Below, in pieces: positions 43,205 through 53,968 of a stretch of DNA of 64,000 nucleotides. The stretch is from Neisseria meningitidis (GTDB lineage: Bacteria; Pseudomonadota; Gammaproteobacteria; Burkholderiales; Neisseriaceae): the NCBI RefSeq assembly GCF_900638555.1, contig NZ_LR134525.1, positions 992,001 to 1,056,000 of the forward strand, read 5' to 3'. How positions within the stretch are numbered: the first letter of the stretch is position 1; each line of letters opens with the position of its first letter. A program made the position numbers and the translations under genes. The notes beneath the pieces were generated by a model. That model worked only from the letters and a program-made list of their open reading frames with translations. It was not told where the DNA came from and ran no database searches.

Positions 43205-43912
43205 TTAAACGGCCCGTTTCAACATAATCTCTTTAATCTTACCGATGGCTCGGGTCGGATTCAAGTGTTTAGGACATACGTCTACGCAGTTCATAATGGT
43301 GTGGCAACGGAACAAACGGTATGGGTCGTTCAGATTATCCAAACGCTCATTAGTGATGGTATCACGGCTGTCCGCAATGAAACGGTAAGCATTCAGCAAA
43401 CCGGACGGACCAACGAATTTATCAGGGTTCCACCAAAATGACGGGCAGGCAGTCGAACAGCAGGCGCACAAAATACACTCGTACAAACCGTCCAACTCTT
43501 TACGCTCTTCCTGAGTTTGCAGACGCTCTTTGTCCGCATCAATCGGATTATCGTTGACAACATAAGGTTTGACGGAATGGTATTGTTTGAAGAACTGGGT
43601 CATATCCACAATCAGGTCGCGGATAACAGGCAGACCTGGCAGAGGACGGATTTTAACCGGCTGTTTCAAGCCACGCAGATCGGTCAAACATGCCAAGCCG
43701 TTTTTGCCGTTGATGTTCATACCGTCAGAACCGCAAATCCCTTCGCGGCAGGAACGGCGGAAAGACAATGTATCATCTTGTGCTTTCAGGCGCACTAAAG
43801 CGTCCAAAAGTTTAACGTCGGTTGGTTCCAATTCCAACTCGTAACGCTGCATATAAGGTTTGGCATCAACGTCCGGGTTGTAACGGTAAATTTCAAAACT
43901 CATTTTTTCCAT
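43205..43912 (-). CDS. sdhB: Succinate dehydrogenase iron-sulfur subunit
   Basis: The 235-residue subunit carries three clusters. The [2Fe-2S] ligands are in SCREGICGSDGMNINGKNGL-AC (about residue 53), and the [4Fe-4S] and [3Fe-4S] ligands are in CILCACCSTACP (about 147) and CHTIMNCVDVCP (about 206). It starts at ATG 43912 (MEKMSFEIYRYNPDVDAKPY) behind AAAGGAACAC; a second ATG lies three codons later. It passes electrons from SdhA FAD to ubiquinone at SdhCD. Confidence 0.97.
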   Translation of the reverse strand: MEKMSFEIYRYNPDVDAKPYMQRYELELEPTDVKLLDALVRLKAQDDTLSFRRSCREGICGSDGMNINGKNGLACLTDLRGLKQPVKIRPLPGLPVIRDLIVDMTQFFKQYHSVKPYVVNDNPIDADKERLQTQEERKELDGLYECILCACCSTACPSFWWNPDKFVGPSGLLNAYRFIADSRDTITNERLDNLNDPYRLFRCHTIMNCVDVCPKHLNPTRAIGKIKEIMLKRAV

Positions 43913-43991
43913 GAGAAGTGTTCCTTTTCTCATAAACTGCCCAATGATTTTGTATTATAAATTCAAGCAGTTCAATGTGGGTATGGTTAGA

Positions 43992-44026
43992 TTTCAGACG
44001 ACCTTTGAGGCGAAGACCGTCTGAAA
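43992..44026. terminator. DUS-variant stem between sdhA and sdhB
   Basis: TTTCAGACGacc and gaCCGTCTGAAA (about 43992-44026) face each other with a 10-base stem. It lies within the sdh operon and is therefore more likely an attenuator or an RNA-processing site than a full terminator. Confidence 0.5.
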
Positions 44027-44031
44027 ACGCA

Positions 44032-45795
44032 TCAATAAACGCGCTTGGCCGGTTTGATGTATTCCACGCTCAAAGGCTTGGTGTGCACCGGTTTGTAGGA
44101 CAAGGTATTGGTATCTGAATGGTACAGCGTATGTTTCATCCAGTTTTCATCATCGCGCTCAGGATGGTCGTCTGAAGCGTGCGCACCGCGTGATTCTTTA
44201 CGTGCTTCGGCAGACACCAAAGTCGCTTTCGCCACTTCAATCAGGTTATCCAATTCCAAAGCCTCGATACGCGCGGTATTCCACACTTTGCTCTTGTCTT
44301 TGATTTCGGTACGTTTCACGCGCTCGGCAATCTCCATAATTTCTCGAACGCCTTTGCTCAGAATCTCATCGGTACGGAACACACCGGCGTGCAGTTGTAC
44401 AGAGCGTTGCAGTTCGCGGCGCAATGCATCAACGTTTTCACCATCGGTTTGGCTGTCCAAACGCTCGATACGTTGGCGGGTCAACTCACCAGCATTAGCA
44501 GGCAAAGGTTTCCAGTCGCTTTGCTCTTTGATGAATTTAATCATGCTGTCGCCGGCAGCTTTACCGAATACCACCAAGTCCAGCAGGGAGTTCGTACCCA
44601 AACGGTTCGCACCGTGTACGGAAGCACAGGCGCACTCACCTGCGGCATACAGGCCTTTTACAGGCACTTCGTATTCGTCTCCTTGCGGCACAACGACTTC
44701 GCCGTGGTAATTGGTCGGAATGCCGCCCATCATATAGTGGGTAGTCGGCACAACGGGAATCGGGTCTTTAATCGGATCGATACCAGCGAACTGAATGGAA
44801 ATCTCGCGGATGCCCGGCAGTTTTTCCATAATTTTTTCTGCGCCGATATGGTCGATTTTCAGTAAGACATGGTCTTTGTTTTTACCGCAACCGCGACCTT
44901 CGTAGATTTCCATCGCCATCGCGCGGGAAACAACGTCGCGAGAAGCCAAGTCTTTTACGGTCGGCGCATAGCGTTCCATAAAGCGTTCGCCGTCGGCATT
45001 CAACAGAATACCGCCCTCGCCGCGTACGCCTTCGGTAATCAACACGCCCGCACCTGCCACGCCGGTCGGGTGGAATTGCCAGAATTCCATGTCTTCCAAC
45101 GGGATACCTGCACGCGCACAAATACCCAAACCATCGCCGGTATTCATATAGGCATTGGTAGAAGACGCATAAATACGGCCGCCGCCGCCGGTAGCAAACA
45201 TCACAGCTTTAGCGTGGAAAATATAAACTTCGCCGGTTTCCATTTCCATGGCGGTTACGCCGACGACATCGCCGTTTTCATCACGAATCAAATCTTGTGC
45301 CGTCCATTCCACAAAGAATTGCGTATTGGCACGGACGTTTTGTTGGTACAAAGTATGCAGCATCGCATGACCTGTACGGTCGGCAACCGCACAGGCGCGT
45401 TCTACCGCGCGTTTACCGTGTTCGGCAGTATGGCCGCCGAAAGGACGCTGATAAATTTTACCGCTTTCCACACGGTCAAAAGGCATACCCATGTGTTCCA
45501 ACTCAATTACGGCTTCAGGCGCGGCGCGGCACATAAACTCAATCGCATCTTGGTCGCCCAACCAGTCGGAACCTTTCACGGTATCGTACATGTGCCAGTC
45601 CCAACGGTCTTCCTGCACATTACCCAGAGAGGCGGAAATACCGCCCTGCGCCGCTACGGTATGCGAACGGGTCGGGAACACTTTAGACAAAACGGCACAA
45701 TTCAGACCGGATTTGGATAATTGGAGGGCTGCGCGTAAACCTGCACCACCACCGCCGACAATCACGGCATCAAACTTGCGAACAGGAAAACCCAT
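44032..45795 (-). CDS. sdhA: Succinate dehydrogenase flavoprotein subunit
   Basis: SdhA oxidises succinate to fumarate. The 587-residue protein starts at ATG 45793-45795 ([20 protein letters not shown]) behind GGGGGTAAGT. The covalent-FAD His is in [17 protein letters not shown] (about residue 44). Substrate-binding and catalytic regions include [20 protein letters not shown] and the Arg/His region [16 protein letters not shown] four-codon-longer start is possible. Confidence 0.97.
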   Translation of the reverse strand: MGFPVRKFDAVIVGGGGAGLRAALQLSKSGLNCAVLSKVFPTRSHTVAAQGGISASLGNVQEDRWDWHMYDTVKGSDWLGDQDAIEFMCRAAPEAVIELEHMGMPFDRVESGKIYQRPFGGHTAEHGKRAVERACAVADRTGHAMLHTLYQQNVRANTQFFVEWTAQDLIRDENGDVVGVTAMEMETGEVYIFHAKAVMFATGGGGRIYASSTNAYMNTGDGLGICARAGIPLEDMEFWQFHPTGVAGAGVLITEGVRGEGGILLNADGERFMERYAPTVKDLASRDVVSRAMAMEIYEGRGCGKNKDHVLLKIDHIGAEKIMEKLPGIREISIQFAGIDPIKDPIPVVPTTHYMMGGIPTNYHGEVVVPQGDEYEVPVKGLYAAGECACASVHGANRLGTNSLLDLVVFGKAAGDSMIKFIKEQSDWKPLPANAGELTRQRIERLDSQTDGENVDALRRELQRSVQLHAGVFRTDEILSKGVREIMEIAERVKRTEIKDKSKVWNTARIEALELDNLIEVAKATLVSAEARKESRGAHASDDHPERDDENWMKHTLYHSDTNTLSYKPVHTKPLSVEYIKPAKRVY

Positions 45796-45797
45796 AC

Positions 45798-46139
45798 TTA
45801 CCCCCAAATTACTTTAATTGAATACACCAAGCAGCCGACCAGCCAGACGATGGTGGCAACCTGCAAAAACAAACGCACGCCGAAGGGTTTGATATAGTCC
45901 ATCCACAAATCGCGGATACCCACCCAAGCGTGCAAGAATACGGCGATGAAGCTCACTTGGGTAAATACTTTTACCCAAGTTTGACTAAAAAATGCCTGCC
46001 ATGCCGAATATTCTTTAGGCAGGGAAAATAGAACCACTAAAAGTGCAACGGTATAAATCAACATAATAACCGCAGTCGCACGTTGCATCGCCCAATCGCG
46101 CAAACCGTAATGGGCACCGGTCAATTTACGTTCTACCAT
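45798..46139 (-). CDS. sdhD: Succinate dehydrogenase membrane anchor subunit
   Basis: The 113-residue protein has three membrane helices (about residues 19-39, 57-76, 88-110). The haem-ligand region is [18 protein letters not shown], and the Asp-Tyr next to it belongs to the ubiquinone site. It starts [20 protein letters not shown] and overlaps sdhC by seven bases. Confidence 0.93.
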   Translation of the reverse strand: MVERKLTGAHYGLRDWAMQRATAVIMLIYTVALLVVLFSLPKEYSAWQAFFSQTWVKVFTQVSFIAVFLHAWVGIRDLWMDYIKPFGVRLFLQVATIVWLVGCLVYSIKVIWG

Positions 46140-46510
46140 AACAACGCTCCCAAAACGACAGTCAAAACCAATGCAGAAGCAAATACGGCTTTAGCGGTAT
46201 TGCGCGCAGTATTCAGCTCAAGGCCTTTGTGTGCATCCAAAAATAAAAAGCGGATACCGGCGAGAGAATGGTGCAGATAAGCCCACAATACACCGATTAA
46301 AACCAGCTTGACCAAAGGATGGGAAACAATGGCACGGTAAGTTTCAAATGCAGACTCTTGACTCAGGGTACCGGACAGGAAATACAGCAGGAAAGGCAGC
46401 ATAATAAACAGCCCGACCCCGCTGATGCGGTGAAGGATGGAAACTATCCCGGGTATCGGCAGACGGATGTTCGGCAAATCCAGATAAACAGGACGCGGTT
46501 TGGCAGACAT
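46133..46510 (-). CDS. sdhC: Succinate dehydrogenase cytochrome b556 subunit
   Basis: The 125-residue subunit starts at ATG 46508-46510 (MSAKPRPVYLDLPNIRLPIP) behind GAGGAATTGAC. It has SILHRISGVGLF (Ser and Arg of the quinone site), the haem His in HHSLAGIRFLFLDAHKG (about residue 84-100) and three membrane helices. It is the first gene of the sdh-gltA-suc cluster. In meningococci the sdh operon is down-regulated by the iron-responsive sRNA NrrF (literature knowledge; NrrF is not in this window). Confidence 0.94.
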   Translation of the reverse strand: MSAKPRPVYLDLPNIRLPIPGIVSILHRISGVGLFIMLPFLLYFLSGTLSQESAFETYRAIVSHPLVKLVLIGVLWAYLHHSLAGIRFLFLDAHKGLELNTARNTAKAVFASALVLTVVLGALLW

Positions 46511-46743
46511 AGTCAATTCCTCTGTAGTTATATATCGACTCAAAAACCGTAAACCCATTGCTACACTGGGTTACATAAACGTTAATTTACCTGTTTTATC
46601 CCATTTTGAACAGTGTATTTTAAAAACAAACTGATAGATTTTGACAAACACGCGTGGAAACAGCAGATTAAAAGAAAGATTTTTAGTTTTGCCGCCCCCT
46701 TCCCGACACGGTATCAGCATCCGACCCCATCCCCAAAAACAAA

Positions 46744-46772
46744 ATGCCGTCTGAAAAAATTTCAGACGGCAT
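46744..46772. terminator. Inverted DUS behind the second flavin reductase
   Basis: ATGCCGTCTGAA (46744-46755) and TTCAGACGGCAT (46761-46772) form a 12-bp stem 17 bases after the stop at 46789. Otherwise 46511-46743 is the sdhC leader and promoter region. Confidence 0.87.
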
Positions 46773-46788
46773 TGTTTTGCCATATCGG

Positions 46789-48192
46789 TCAGGCTTTCAA
46801 TTTCGCATCGGCATCGCGCAACGCGGTACGCAGACCTTCCTCGATAACGGGATGGTAGAACGGCATATCCAGCATTTGCGGAACGGTCATCTTCATTTGA
46901 TGCGCCCATGCCAACAAGTGCGCCAAATGTTCGGCGGCAGGGCCTACGATTTCCGCGCCGATAAAGCGGCCGGTGGCTTTTTCGGCATACAGGCGCATAT
47001 GGCCTTTGTTCACCAGCATCACGCGGCTGCGGCCTTGGTTTTTGAACGATACTTCGCCGATGACAAATTCGTCGGCTTGGTATTGCGCGGCAACCTGCGC
47101 GTATTTCAGACCGACAAAGCCGATTTGCGGACTGGTAAACACCACGCCGATGGTGCTGCGCCGCAAACCGCCGCCGATATTCGGGTAACGGCCTGCATTG
47201 TCGCCGGCAATCTTGCCTTGGTCGGCAGCTTCGTGCAGCAGGGGCAGTTGGTTGGACGCGTCGCCCGCAATAAAGATATGCGGAATGCTGGTCTGCATGG
47301 TCAGCGGGTCGGCAACGGGTACGCCGCGCGCATCTTTTTCGATATTGATATTTTCCAAACCGATATTGTCAACGTTCGGACGGCGGCCCACGGCTGCCAG
47401 CATATATTCGGCAACAAATACGCCTTTTTCGCCGTCCTGCTCCCAATGGACTTCTACATTGCCGTCTGCATCGAGCTTGACCTCGGTTTTAGCATCCAAA
47501 TGCAGTTTCAATTCTTCGCCGAACACGGCTTTCGCCTCGTCTGAAACGACGGGGTCGGAAATGCCGCCGATGATTCCGCCCAAACCGAAAATTTCAACTT
47601 TCACGCCCAAACGGTGCAATGCCTGACCCAGTTCCAAACCGATAACACCCGGCCCGAACACGGCAACGCGCTTAGGCAGCGTATCCCATGAGAAAACGTC
47701 ATCGTTGATAATCAAACGATTGCCCAAAGACTGCCATTGCGGCAGGATGACGGGACGCGAACCGGTAGCAATCACGAAACTTTTTGCCGTAATTTGAGTA
47801 TGCTCGTCGATTTGGACGGTATGCTCGTCGATAAATTTAGCCGAACCCATGATGCGCTTGTCGGCAGGCCACTCTTCCACATCGGCAACGACAAAGCCGA
47901 CAAAACGGTCACGCTCGGATTTGACGCGCTGCATGACCTCTTCGCCGTTGACGACGATGCTGTCTTTGTCCAAATGCACGCCGAACGGGTCGGTATGCAA
48001 TGCGTGATGACGCGCCTCTGCGGCGGCAATCAAGAGTTTGGAAGGCATACAGCCCACGCGCGCGCAGGTCGTGCCGAACACATTGTTTTCAATCAGGTAA
48101 ACATTATCCGAATGTAAACGGGCATTGCGAAACGCACCCATACCGGCAGTACCGCCGCCGATTACGACGACATCCGCTTGAATTTTTTTCAT
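46789..48192 (-). CDS. Dihydrolipoamide dehydrogenase-like disulfide reductase
   Basis: The 467-residue flavoprotein starts at ATG 48190-48192 (MKKIQADVVVIGGGTAGMGA) behind AAGGACAAAG. It has the redox disulfide FGTTCARVGCMPSKLLIAAA (about residue 42), the NAD(P) motif FGPGVIGLELGQALHRLG, the second FAD motif FIAGDASNQLPLLHEAADQG and the C-terminal HPVIEEG motif in place of the usual HPTxSE of E3. It is the second E3-like protein in the window. Its place next to the peroxiredoxin-glutaredoxin gene suggests it could serve that system, but the substrate is not known. Confidence 0.88.
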   Translation of the reverse strand: MKKIQADVVVIGGGTAGMGAFRNARLHSDNVYLIENNVFGTTCARVGCMPSKLLIAAAEARHHALHTDPFGVHLDKDSIVVNGEEVMQRVKSERDRFVGFVVADVEEWPADKRIMGSAKFIDEHTVQIDEHTQITAKSFVIATGSRPVILPQWQSLGNRLIINDDVFSWDTLPKRVAVFGPGVIGLELGQALHRLGVKVEIFGLGGIIGGISDPVVSDEAKAVFGEELKLHLDAKTEVKLDADGNVEVHWEQDGEKGVFVAEYMLAAVGRRPNVDNIGLENINIEKDARGVPVADPLTMQTSIPHIFIAGDASNQLPLLHEAADQGKIAGDNAGRYPNIGGGLRRSTIGVVFTSPQIGFVGLKYAQVAAQYQADEFVIGEVSFKNQGRSRVMLVNKGHMRLYAEKATGRFIGAEIVGPAAEHLAHLLAWAHQMKMTVPQMLDMPFYHPVIEEGLRTALRDADAKLKA

Positions 48193-48347
48193 AATCTTTG
48201 TCCTTCCGTTTTCGTCTGAAACATTGCCGACACAGAACATATCGGTTTCAGACGGCATTTAAATATTTTCCCAATCAAAAACATCATTCAGATAAATAAA
48301 AACAAAATTTCGATTGAGTGCAACAATATCCAAATTCTCTTATAAAT

Positions 48348-48394
48348 ATAGAGTTATTCGGAGCGGCAGTGTAGAACCGCCCGAATAACTCTAT
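48348..48394. terminator. Long stem-loop behind the peroxiredoxin-glutaredoxin gene
   Basis: ATAGAGTTATTCGG (48348-48361) pairs perfectly with CCGAATAACTCTAT (48381-48394), and GCGG with CCGC extends the stem inside, giving about 18 bp with one bulge. It lies 47 bases after the stop at 48441 and is followed on the minus strand by AT-rich sequence. Confidence 0.7.
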
Positions 48395-48440
48395 CCGGTA
48401 TATCAGACAGTTTAATCAAACCGCCTTAAGCAAACAGCTA

Positions 48441-49178
48441 TCAGTTTTTAGCCAAGTAAGCTTCCAAATCTTCGCTGCCGCCGATGTATTTGCCGCCGAT
48501 GAAGACTTGAGGGGCAGTCATCTTGCCGGTAATGGCGCGAACGGAAGTAACGGTTGCATCTTTGCCCAATACGATTTCTTCGTAAGACAAACCTTTGTCT
48601 TGCAAAGCTTGTTTGGCTTTAGCGCAGAATTGGCAACCTGGTTTAGTGAAAATTGCCACAGACTCTTGAGCCTTCCAATCGGGAGCAACGAATTGCAGCA
48701 TAGTATCTGCATCGGATACTTTGAACGGATCGCCCGGTTCTTCAGGTTCGATGAACATTTTTTCAACCACGCCGTCGTTAACCAGCATGGAGTAACGCCA
48801 AGAGCGTTTACCGAAGCCCAAGTCTTCTTTACCGACCAGCATACCCATACCTTCGGTAAATTCGCCGTTGCCGTCAGGAATCATGTAGATGTTGTCGGAT
48901 TCTTCTTCGGCAGCCCAAGCGTTCATTACGAACGTATCGTTTACAGATACGCAGCAGATTGCGTCAACGCCGTTTTCTTTGAACGCGCCGAACAATTCGT
49001 TGTAACGCGGCAGGTGTGAAGAAGAACAAGTCGGGGTAAATGCACCGGGCAGGGAGAATACGACTACTTTTTTGCCTTTGAACAAATCATCGGTAGACAC
49101 ATCTTTCCAAGTGTCGCCGACGCGGGTGCGGAATACTACGGAAGGTACTTTTTGACCGGTACGATCTTGCAAAGCCAT
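48441..49178 (-). CDS. Peroxiredoxin-glutaredoxin fusion protein
   Basis: The 245-residue hybrid starts at ATG 49176-49178 ([20 protein letters not shown]). Residues 1-165 are a Prx5-type peroxiredoxin with peroxidatic Cys 51 in [14 protein letters not shown]. Residues 172-245 are a glutaredoxin with the active pair at 182/185 ([11 protein letters not shown]) and [18 protein letters not shown]. Such fusions reduce peroxides with glutathione directly. A longer frame to 49244 has no ribosome site; TAAGGAGCTT lies just before the chosen start. Confidence 0.95.
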   Translation of the reverse strand: MALQDRTGQKVPSVVFRTRVGDTWKDVSTDDLFKGKKVVVFSLPGAFTPTCSSSHLPRYNELFGAFKENGVDAICCVSVNDTFVMNAWAAEEESDNIYMIPDGNGEFTEGMGMLVGKEDLGFGKRSWRYSMLVNDGVVEKMFIEPEEPGDPFKVSDADTMLQFVAPDWKAQESVAIFTKPGCQFCAKAKQALQDKGLSYEEIVLGKDATVTSVRAITGKMTAPQVFIGGKYIGGSEDLEAYLAKN

Positions 49179-49408
49179 TTTAAGCTCCTTAATAGATTGG
49201 TTTGAGAAATAATTGTGAATCGCTGGGCATTCTACCCCATGCAAAATGATTTGTATAATTTATAGTTCAAATAATATAAATTATTTAAAACTATCAAACA
49301 CAACTCCGATTTGCCTGTTTCCCACATATAAAGCCGAATTAGAAAAAAACAAGCTGCAATGAAAAGATTTTCCGGCAACTGCGCCCTTGCGCCGCAAATC
49401 AGGACAAA

Positions 49409-49437
49409 ATACCGTCTGAAAGGCTTTCAGACGGTAT
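49409..49437. terminator. DUS-type terminator behind metE
   Basis: ATACCGTCTGAAA and TTTCAGACGGTAT (49409-49437) form a perfect stem; both halves share the compensating A/T change in the second DUS triplet (ACC for GCC), so pairing has been preserved. Confidence 0.85.
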
Positions 49438-49456
49438 TTATTCATACGGTCTCGGC

Positions 49457-51733
49457 TTATTTCGCCAATTCGGCACGCAATTTGTGGGTTACGTTCATCA
49501 TCACTTGGAGTTGTTCCAGAGTTTCTTTCCAGCCGCGTGTTTTCAGGCCGCAGTCCGGGTTAACCCACAGACGTTCAACCGGTACAACCTCGATGGCTTT
49601 GCGCAACAGGTGCTCCACTTCGGCTTCTGTCGGTACGCGCAGGCTGTGGATGTCGTAAACCCCCGGGCCGATGTCGTTCGGGTATTTGAATTCGCCGAAC
49701 GCGGTCAAGAGTTCCATGTCGGAACGTGAAGTCTCGATGGTGATCACGTCCGCATCCATTGCAGCAATCGCAGGCAGGATATCGTTGAACTCGGAGTAGC
49801 ACATATGAGTGTGGATTTGTGTGCTGTCTTCGCAACCGGCAGAGGACAGGCGGAAGGATTCGCCCGCCCAGTTCAGGTAGGCATCCCAATCGGCGCGTTT
49901 CAGCGGCAAGCCTTCGCGGATGGCAGGTTCGTCAATTTGGATGACTTTGATGCCGGCTTTTTCCAGATCCAATACTTCGTCGTTCAGAGCCAGTGCGATT
50001 TGTTTGCACACGGTAGAGCGAGGAATGTCGTTGCGGACGAAAGACCATTGCAGAATGGTTACAGGGCCGGTCAACATACCTTTCATCGGGCGTTTGGTCA
50101 GGCTTTGTGCGTAAGTAGACCAAGCCACGGTCATGGCTTCAGGACGGCTTACGTCGCCAAAGATAATCGGTGGTTTCACGCAGCGTGAGCCGTAGCTTTG
50201 TACCCAGCCGTATTGAGTGAATGCAAAACCGCTCAACAATTCGCCGAAGTATTCAACCATGTCGTTACGCTCGGCTTCGCCGTGTACCAGTACGTCCAAG
50301 TCCAGTTTTTCTTGCTCTTCAACCACCAAGGCGATTTCTTTTTTCATCGCGGCTTCGTAATCGGCGGCAGACAGTTCGCCTTTTTTGAAGGCTGAGCGTG
50401 CCTGGCGGATTTCGGTGGTTTGCGGGAAAGAACCGATGTTGGTAGTCGGTAGCAGAGGTAGGTTCAACCATGCTTGTTGCGCTTTGATACGGTCGGCAAA
50501 TGGAGATTTGCGTTGGTCTGCGTTGGCAGGCAAATCGGCCAGGCGTTTGGCAACGTCTGCACGATGGATTTCGCTGCTGTTGGCACGGGAGTCGGCAGCA
50601 GCTTGGCTGGCGGCGAGTTCTTCGGCAACAGAATCACGGCCTTCGTTCAATGCAGCTTTCAGAACGCGCAATTCTTGGGTTTTTTGCAGGGTGAATGCCA
50701 ACCAAGAGTACAGGTCGGGTTTGTTGGCTTTCAGTTTTTCTTCAACTGACAAGTCAAATGGAGTGTGCAGCAGAGAGCAAGAGCTGGAAATCCACAAACG
50801 GTCGCCCAGTTTGGCTTGCAGAGGCTCAACAGTTTCCAAAACTTTGTTCAGGTTGGCGCGCCAGATGTTGCGGCCGTCGATGATGCCTGCAGACAGAACT
50901 TTGTCGTAGTCGGCAAATGCGTCCAGTTGCTCGGGAGCGCGTACCAAGTCGATGTGCAGGCCGTCAACAGGCAGGGATTTCAACAATGCGGCGTGTTCGG
51001 CAACAGAACCGAAGTAAGTGCTCAGCAGGATTTTGGCACTTACTTTGCTCAAAGTAGCGTAAACGTCTTTGTAGGCTTCTACCCATTCTTTAGGCAGATC
51101 GACAGTCAAAGCAGGCTCGTCGATTTGAATCCACTCGGCACCGGCTTCAACCAAAGCAGTCAGGATTTCAACGTAAACAGGCAACAGTTTAGGCAACAGG
51201 CTCAGACGGTCGAATTCGACGGCGCCTTTTTCTTTACCAACCCACAGGAAGGTCAACGGACCAACAACGGTCGGTTTGGCTTTCAGGCCCAAAGCTTGGG
51301 CTTCTTGCAGTTGTTGAACATAGTGTTTGGCATTGGCTTTGAATTCGGTATCGGCGTGGAATTCAGGCACCAAGTAGTGGTAGTTGGTGTCGAACCATTT
51401 GGTCATTTCGATAGCGAATTGGTCTTTGTTACCGCGCGCCAGTTGGAAGAATTGTTCCAAAGACAGGTTTTGGCTGTCGAAGCCGAAGCGGGCGGGAATC
51501 GCGCCGGTGGCGACTTGCAGGTCGAGGATGTGGTCGTAGAAAGTGAAATCGCCTACGGCAACGAAATCGGCGTTGGCAGCGACCTGGTGTTTCCAGTTTT
51601 TCTCGCGCAAGTCTTTAGCAACAGCCAGCAATTCTTGCTCGCTGATTTCTTTGCGCCAGTATTTTTCTTGTGCGAATTTCAATTCACGGAAGGCGCCGAC
51701 ACGCGGGAAGCCTGAGAAATGTAATGTTGTCAT
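49457..51733 (-). CDS. metE: Cobalamin-independent methionine synthase
   Basis: MetE transfers a methyl group from methyl-THF-polyglutamate to homocysteine. The 758-residue protein starts at ATG 51731-51733 ([20 protein letters not shown]) behind TGGAGAG. The duplicated barrel shows [19 protein letters not shown] at the second domain. Zinc ligands lie in [13 protein letters not shown] (His and Cys, about residue 640) and [12 protein letters not shown] (Cys, about 726). It requires zinc, and two zinc-saving ribosomal genes lie nearby. Confidence 0.97.
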   Translation of the reverse strand: MTTLHFSGFPRVGAFRELKFAQEKYWRKEISEQELLAVAKDLREKNWKHQVAANADFVAVGDFTFYDHILDLQVATGAIPARFGFDSQNLSLEQFFQLARGNKDQFAIEMTKWFDTNYHYLVPEFHADTEFKANAKHYVQQLQEAQALGLKAKPTVVGPLTFLWVGKEKGAVEFDRLSLLPKLLPVYVEILTALVEAGAEWIQIDEPALTVDLPKEWVEAYKDVYATLSKVSAKILLSTYFGSVAEHAALLKSLPVDGLHIDLVRAPEQLDAFADYDKVLSAGIIDGRNIWRANLNKVLETVEPLQAKLGDRLWISSSCSLLHTPFDLSVEEKLKANKPDLYSWLAFTLQKTQELRVLKAALNEGRDSVAEELAASQAAADSRANSSEIHRADVAKRLADLPANADQRKSPFADRIKAQQAWLNLPLLPTTNIGSFPQTTEIRQARSAFKKGELSAADYEAAMKKEIALVVEEQEKLDLDVLVHGEAERNDMVEYFGELLSGFAFTQYGWVQSYGSRCVKPPIIFGDVSRPEAMTVAWSTYAQSLTKRPMKGMLTGPVTILQWSFVRNDIPRSTVCKQIALALNDEVLDLEKAGIKVIQIDEPAIREGLPLKRADWDAYLNWAGESFRLSSAGCEDSTQIHTHMCYSEFNDILPAIAAMDADVITIETSRSDMELLTAFGEFKYPNDIGPGVYDIHSLRVPTEAEVEHLLRKAIEVVPVERLWVNPDCGLKTRGWKETLEQLQVMMNVTHKLRAELAK

Positions 51734-51828
51734 GTTGAACTCTCCAGTTGGATTTTGTAAGAACCGGTTCAATCCGAATCGGTCGGTATTGTAAATCAGA
51801 ATGGCTCGGATGGGGCGGCGTTTTGCTT

Positions 51829-51855
51829 TTCAGACGGCCTCGGATGCCGTCTGAA
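51829..51855. terminator. Inverted DUS between metF and metE
   Basis: TTCAGACGGC (51829-51838) and GCCGTCTGAA (51846-51855) form a 10-bp stem 14 bases beyond the metF stop. Confidence 0.8.
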
Positions 51856-51868
51856 GCCGTTTTCAGCT

Positions 51869-52816
<948 letters not shown>

Positions 52817-52882
52817 TCAATTTCAAAATTTTCAGATTTATCATGAAAATTTCTAATATATTACAAAAATAGTTAAATTTCC

Positions 52883-52908
52883 TTGTACAAGCCTTCTAAT
52901 TTATGATA
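52883..52908 (+). promoter_or_regulatory. Promoter candidate for rpmE2-rpmJ2
   Basis: TTGTAC (52883-52888) and a -10-like GATAAA about 16 bases on (52903-52908) lie directly in front of the Zur box at 52914. Assigned by eye. Confidence 0.4.
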
Positions 52909-52913
52909 AAGTT

Positions 52914-52928
52914 TGTTATGTTATAACA
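52914..52928. promoter_or_regulatory. Zur box in front of rpmE2-rpmJ2
   Basis: TGTTATGTTATAACA has the same TGTTAT-N3-ATAACA palindrome as the znuD operator at 22724 and lies 19 bases before the start, where a bound repressor would block transcription. Confidence 0.85.
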
Positions 52929-52946
52929 ATTCAACTAAGGCGATAT

Positions 52947-53222
52947 ATGAAACCGAATATTCATCCTGACAATTATCGAACCGTCCTTTTTTTCGACAGC
53001 AGCGCCAATGAAGGCTGGTTAATCCGCTCCTGTGCCGAAACACACGGAAAAACGATGGTTTGGACAGACGGCAAAGAATATCCGCTGTTTTCGCTGGATA
53101 CTTCTTCCGCATCCCATCCCGTCTATACTGGCAAACAGCGCAACGTCAACACCGAAGGCCGTGCCAGCAAATTCAACCAACGTTTCCAATCCGTCATGTC
53201 ATCGTTTAGAAAGGACAAATAA
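52947..53222 (+). CDS. rpmE2: Ribosomal protein L31 type B (zinc-independent)
   Basis: The 91-residue protein starts [20 protein letters not shown] and has the B-type features [19 protein letters not shown] and [20 protein letters not shown]. The Cys-x-x-Cys zinc site of L31 type A is absent. Under zinc starvation the B paralogue replaces the zinc-containing one and frees zinc (family knowledge). The operator at 52914 supports Zur control. The start of rpmJ2 overlaps its stop. Confidence 0.95.
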
Positions 53223-53347
53223 TGCAGGTTCTGTCTTCACTCAAAACCGCCAAACAACGCCACCGCGACTGCCAAATCGTCAGGCGCAGGGGCAAAGTTT
53301 ACGTCATCTGCAAAAGCAATCCGCGTTTTAAAGCGCGCCAACGCTGA
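53222..53347 (+). CDS. rpmJ2: Ribosomal protein L36 type B (zinc-independent)
   Basis: The 41-residue protein [20 protein letters not shown] ends in NPRFKARQR. It is typical of L36B: two isolated Cys (17 and 30) instead of the C-x2-C...C-x4-H zinc set of type A. The ATG shares an A with the rpmE2 stop (TAATG), so the two are translationally coupled. Confidence 0.93.
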
Positions 53348-53372
53348 CCCCCTACCCTTCCTGCTTCGGTTG

Positions 53373-53528
53373 TATAGTGGATTAACAAAAATCAGGACAA
53401 GGCGACGAAGCCGCAGACAGTACAAATAGTACGGAACCGATTCACTTGGTGCTTCAGCACCTTAGAGAATCGTTCTCTTTGAGCTAAGGCGAGGCAACGC
53501 CGTACTGGTTTAAATTTAATCCACTATA
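53373..53528. repeat. CREE copy 3
   Basis: TATAGTGGATTAAC to TTTAATCCACTATA, 156 bp, lies 25 bases after rpmJ2; its right end has taaatttaat in place of ttttgttaat, a common CREE variant. Confidence 0.95.
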
Positions 53529-53562
53529 AAGCACCTCCTACCGCAAGCCCTTTTCATCAAAT

Positions 53563-53606
53563 ATGCCGTCTGAAACAGAAAAATGCGTTTCAGGCGGCAT
53601 TTTTTC
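53563..53606. terminator. DUS-type terminator between rpmJ2 and the small membrane gene
   Basis: ATGCCGTCTGAAAC (53563-53576) pairs with GTTTCAGGCGGCAT (53587-53600), with one G-U, and is followed by TTTTTT. It can serve both converging units. Confidence 0.85.
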
Positions 53607-53608
53607 CG

Positions 53609-53809
53609 TCAATACGAATCTGGAATGTGTTTGAAATACAGCATGACCAAATACCAAAACAGCGTCGCGGCGGCTGCACCGAGCAGCACCCACGCGCTGA
53701 TTTTGGCGACATCGCGCAGGGCGCGTTTCTGCCTGCGGCTGAAGAGGCGGTTGATAATCAGCGCGGCAAGTGCGAAAAAGAAAAAAATACGGAAAAGTCT
53801 GCCTATCAT
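53609..53809 (-). CDS. Small membrane protein of unknown function
   Basis: The 66-residue protein starts at ATG 53807-53809 (MIGRLFRIFFFFALAALIIN) and has two membrane helices (about 6-22 and 39-57) joined by a basic loop (RLFSRRQKRALRDVAK). A longer frame to 54007 runs into metX and was rejected. It is divergent from metX; no family recognised. Confidence 0.68.
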   Translation of the reverse strand: MIGRLFRIFFFFALAALIINRLFSRRQKRALRDVAKISAWVLLGAAAATLFWYLVMLYFKHIPDSY

Positions 53810-53968
53810 ATCGGGAAGCGGGGTTAGGGCTGTCTGAAAAAGTATGGATCGGTTGCGGCGGCATAGGGACGGATGTTTCATCGCATCGGGCTGCTTGTCC
53901 GACCGTGTCAAAAAGTCATGCCGTTTGCTATATAATAACGCTTTTCGCCGCATTTGTTGGAACAGGAT

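Noticed and set aside
51734-51828. Possible SAM or cobalamin riboswitch before metE
   Set aside because: The leader is short and no riboswitch core could be traced by eye.
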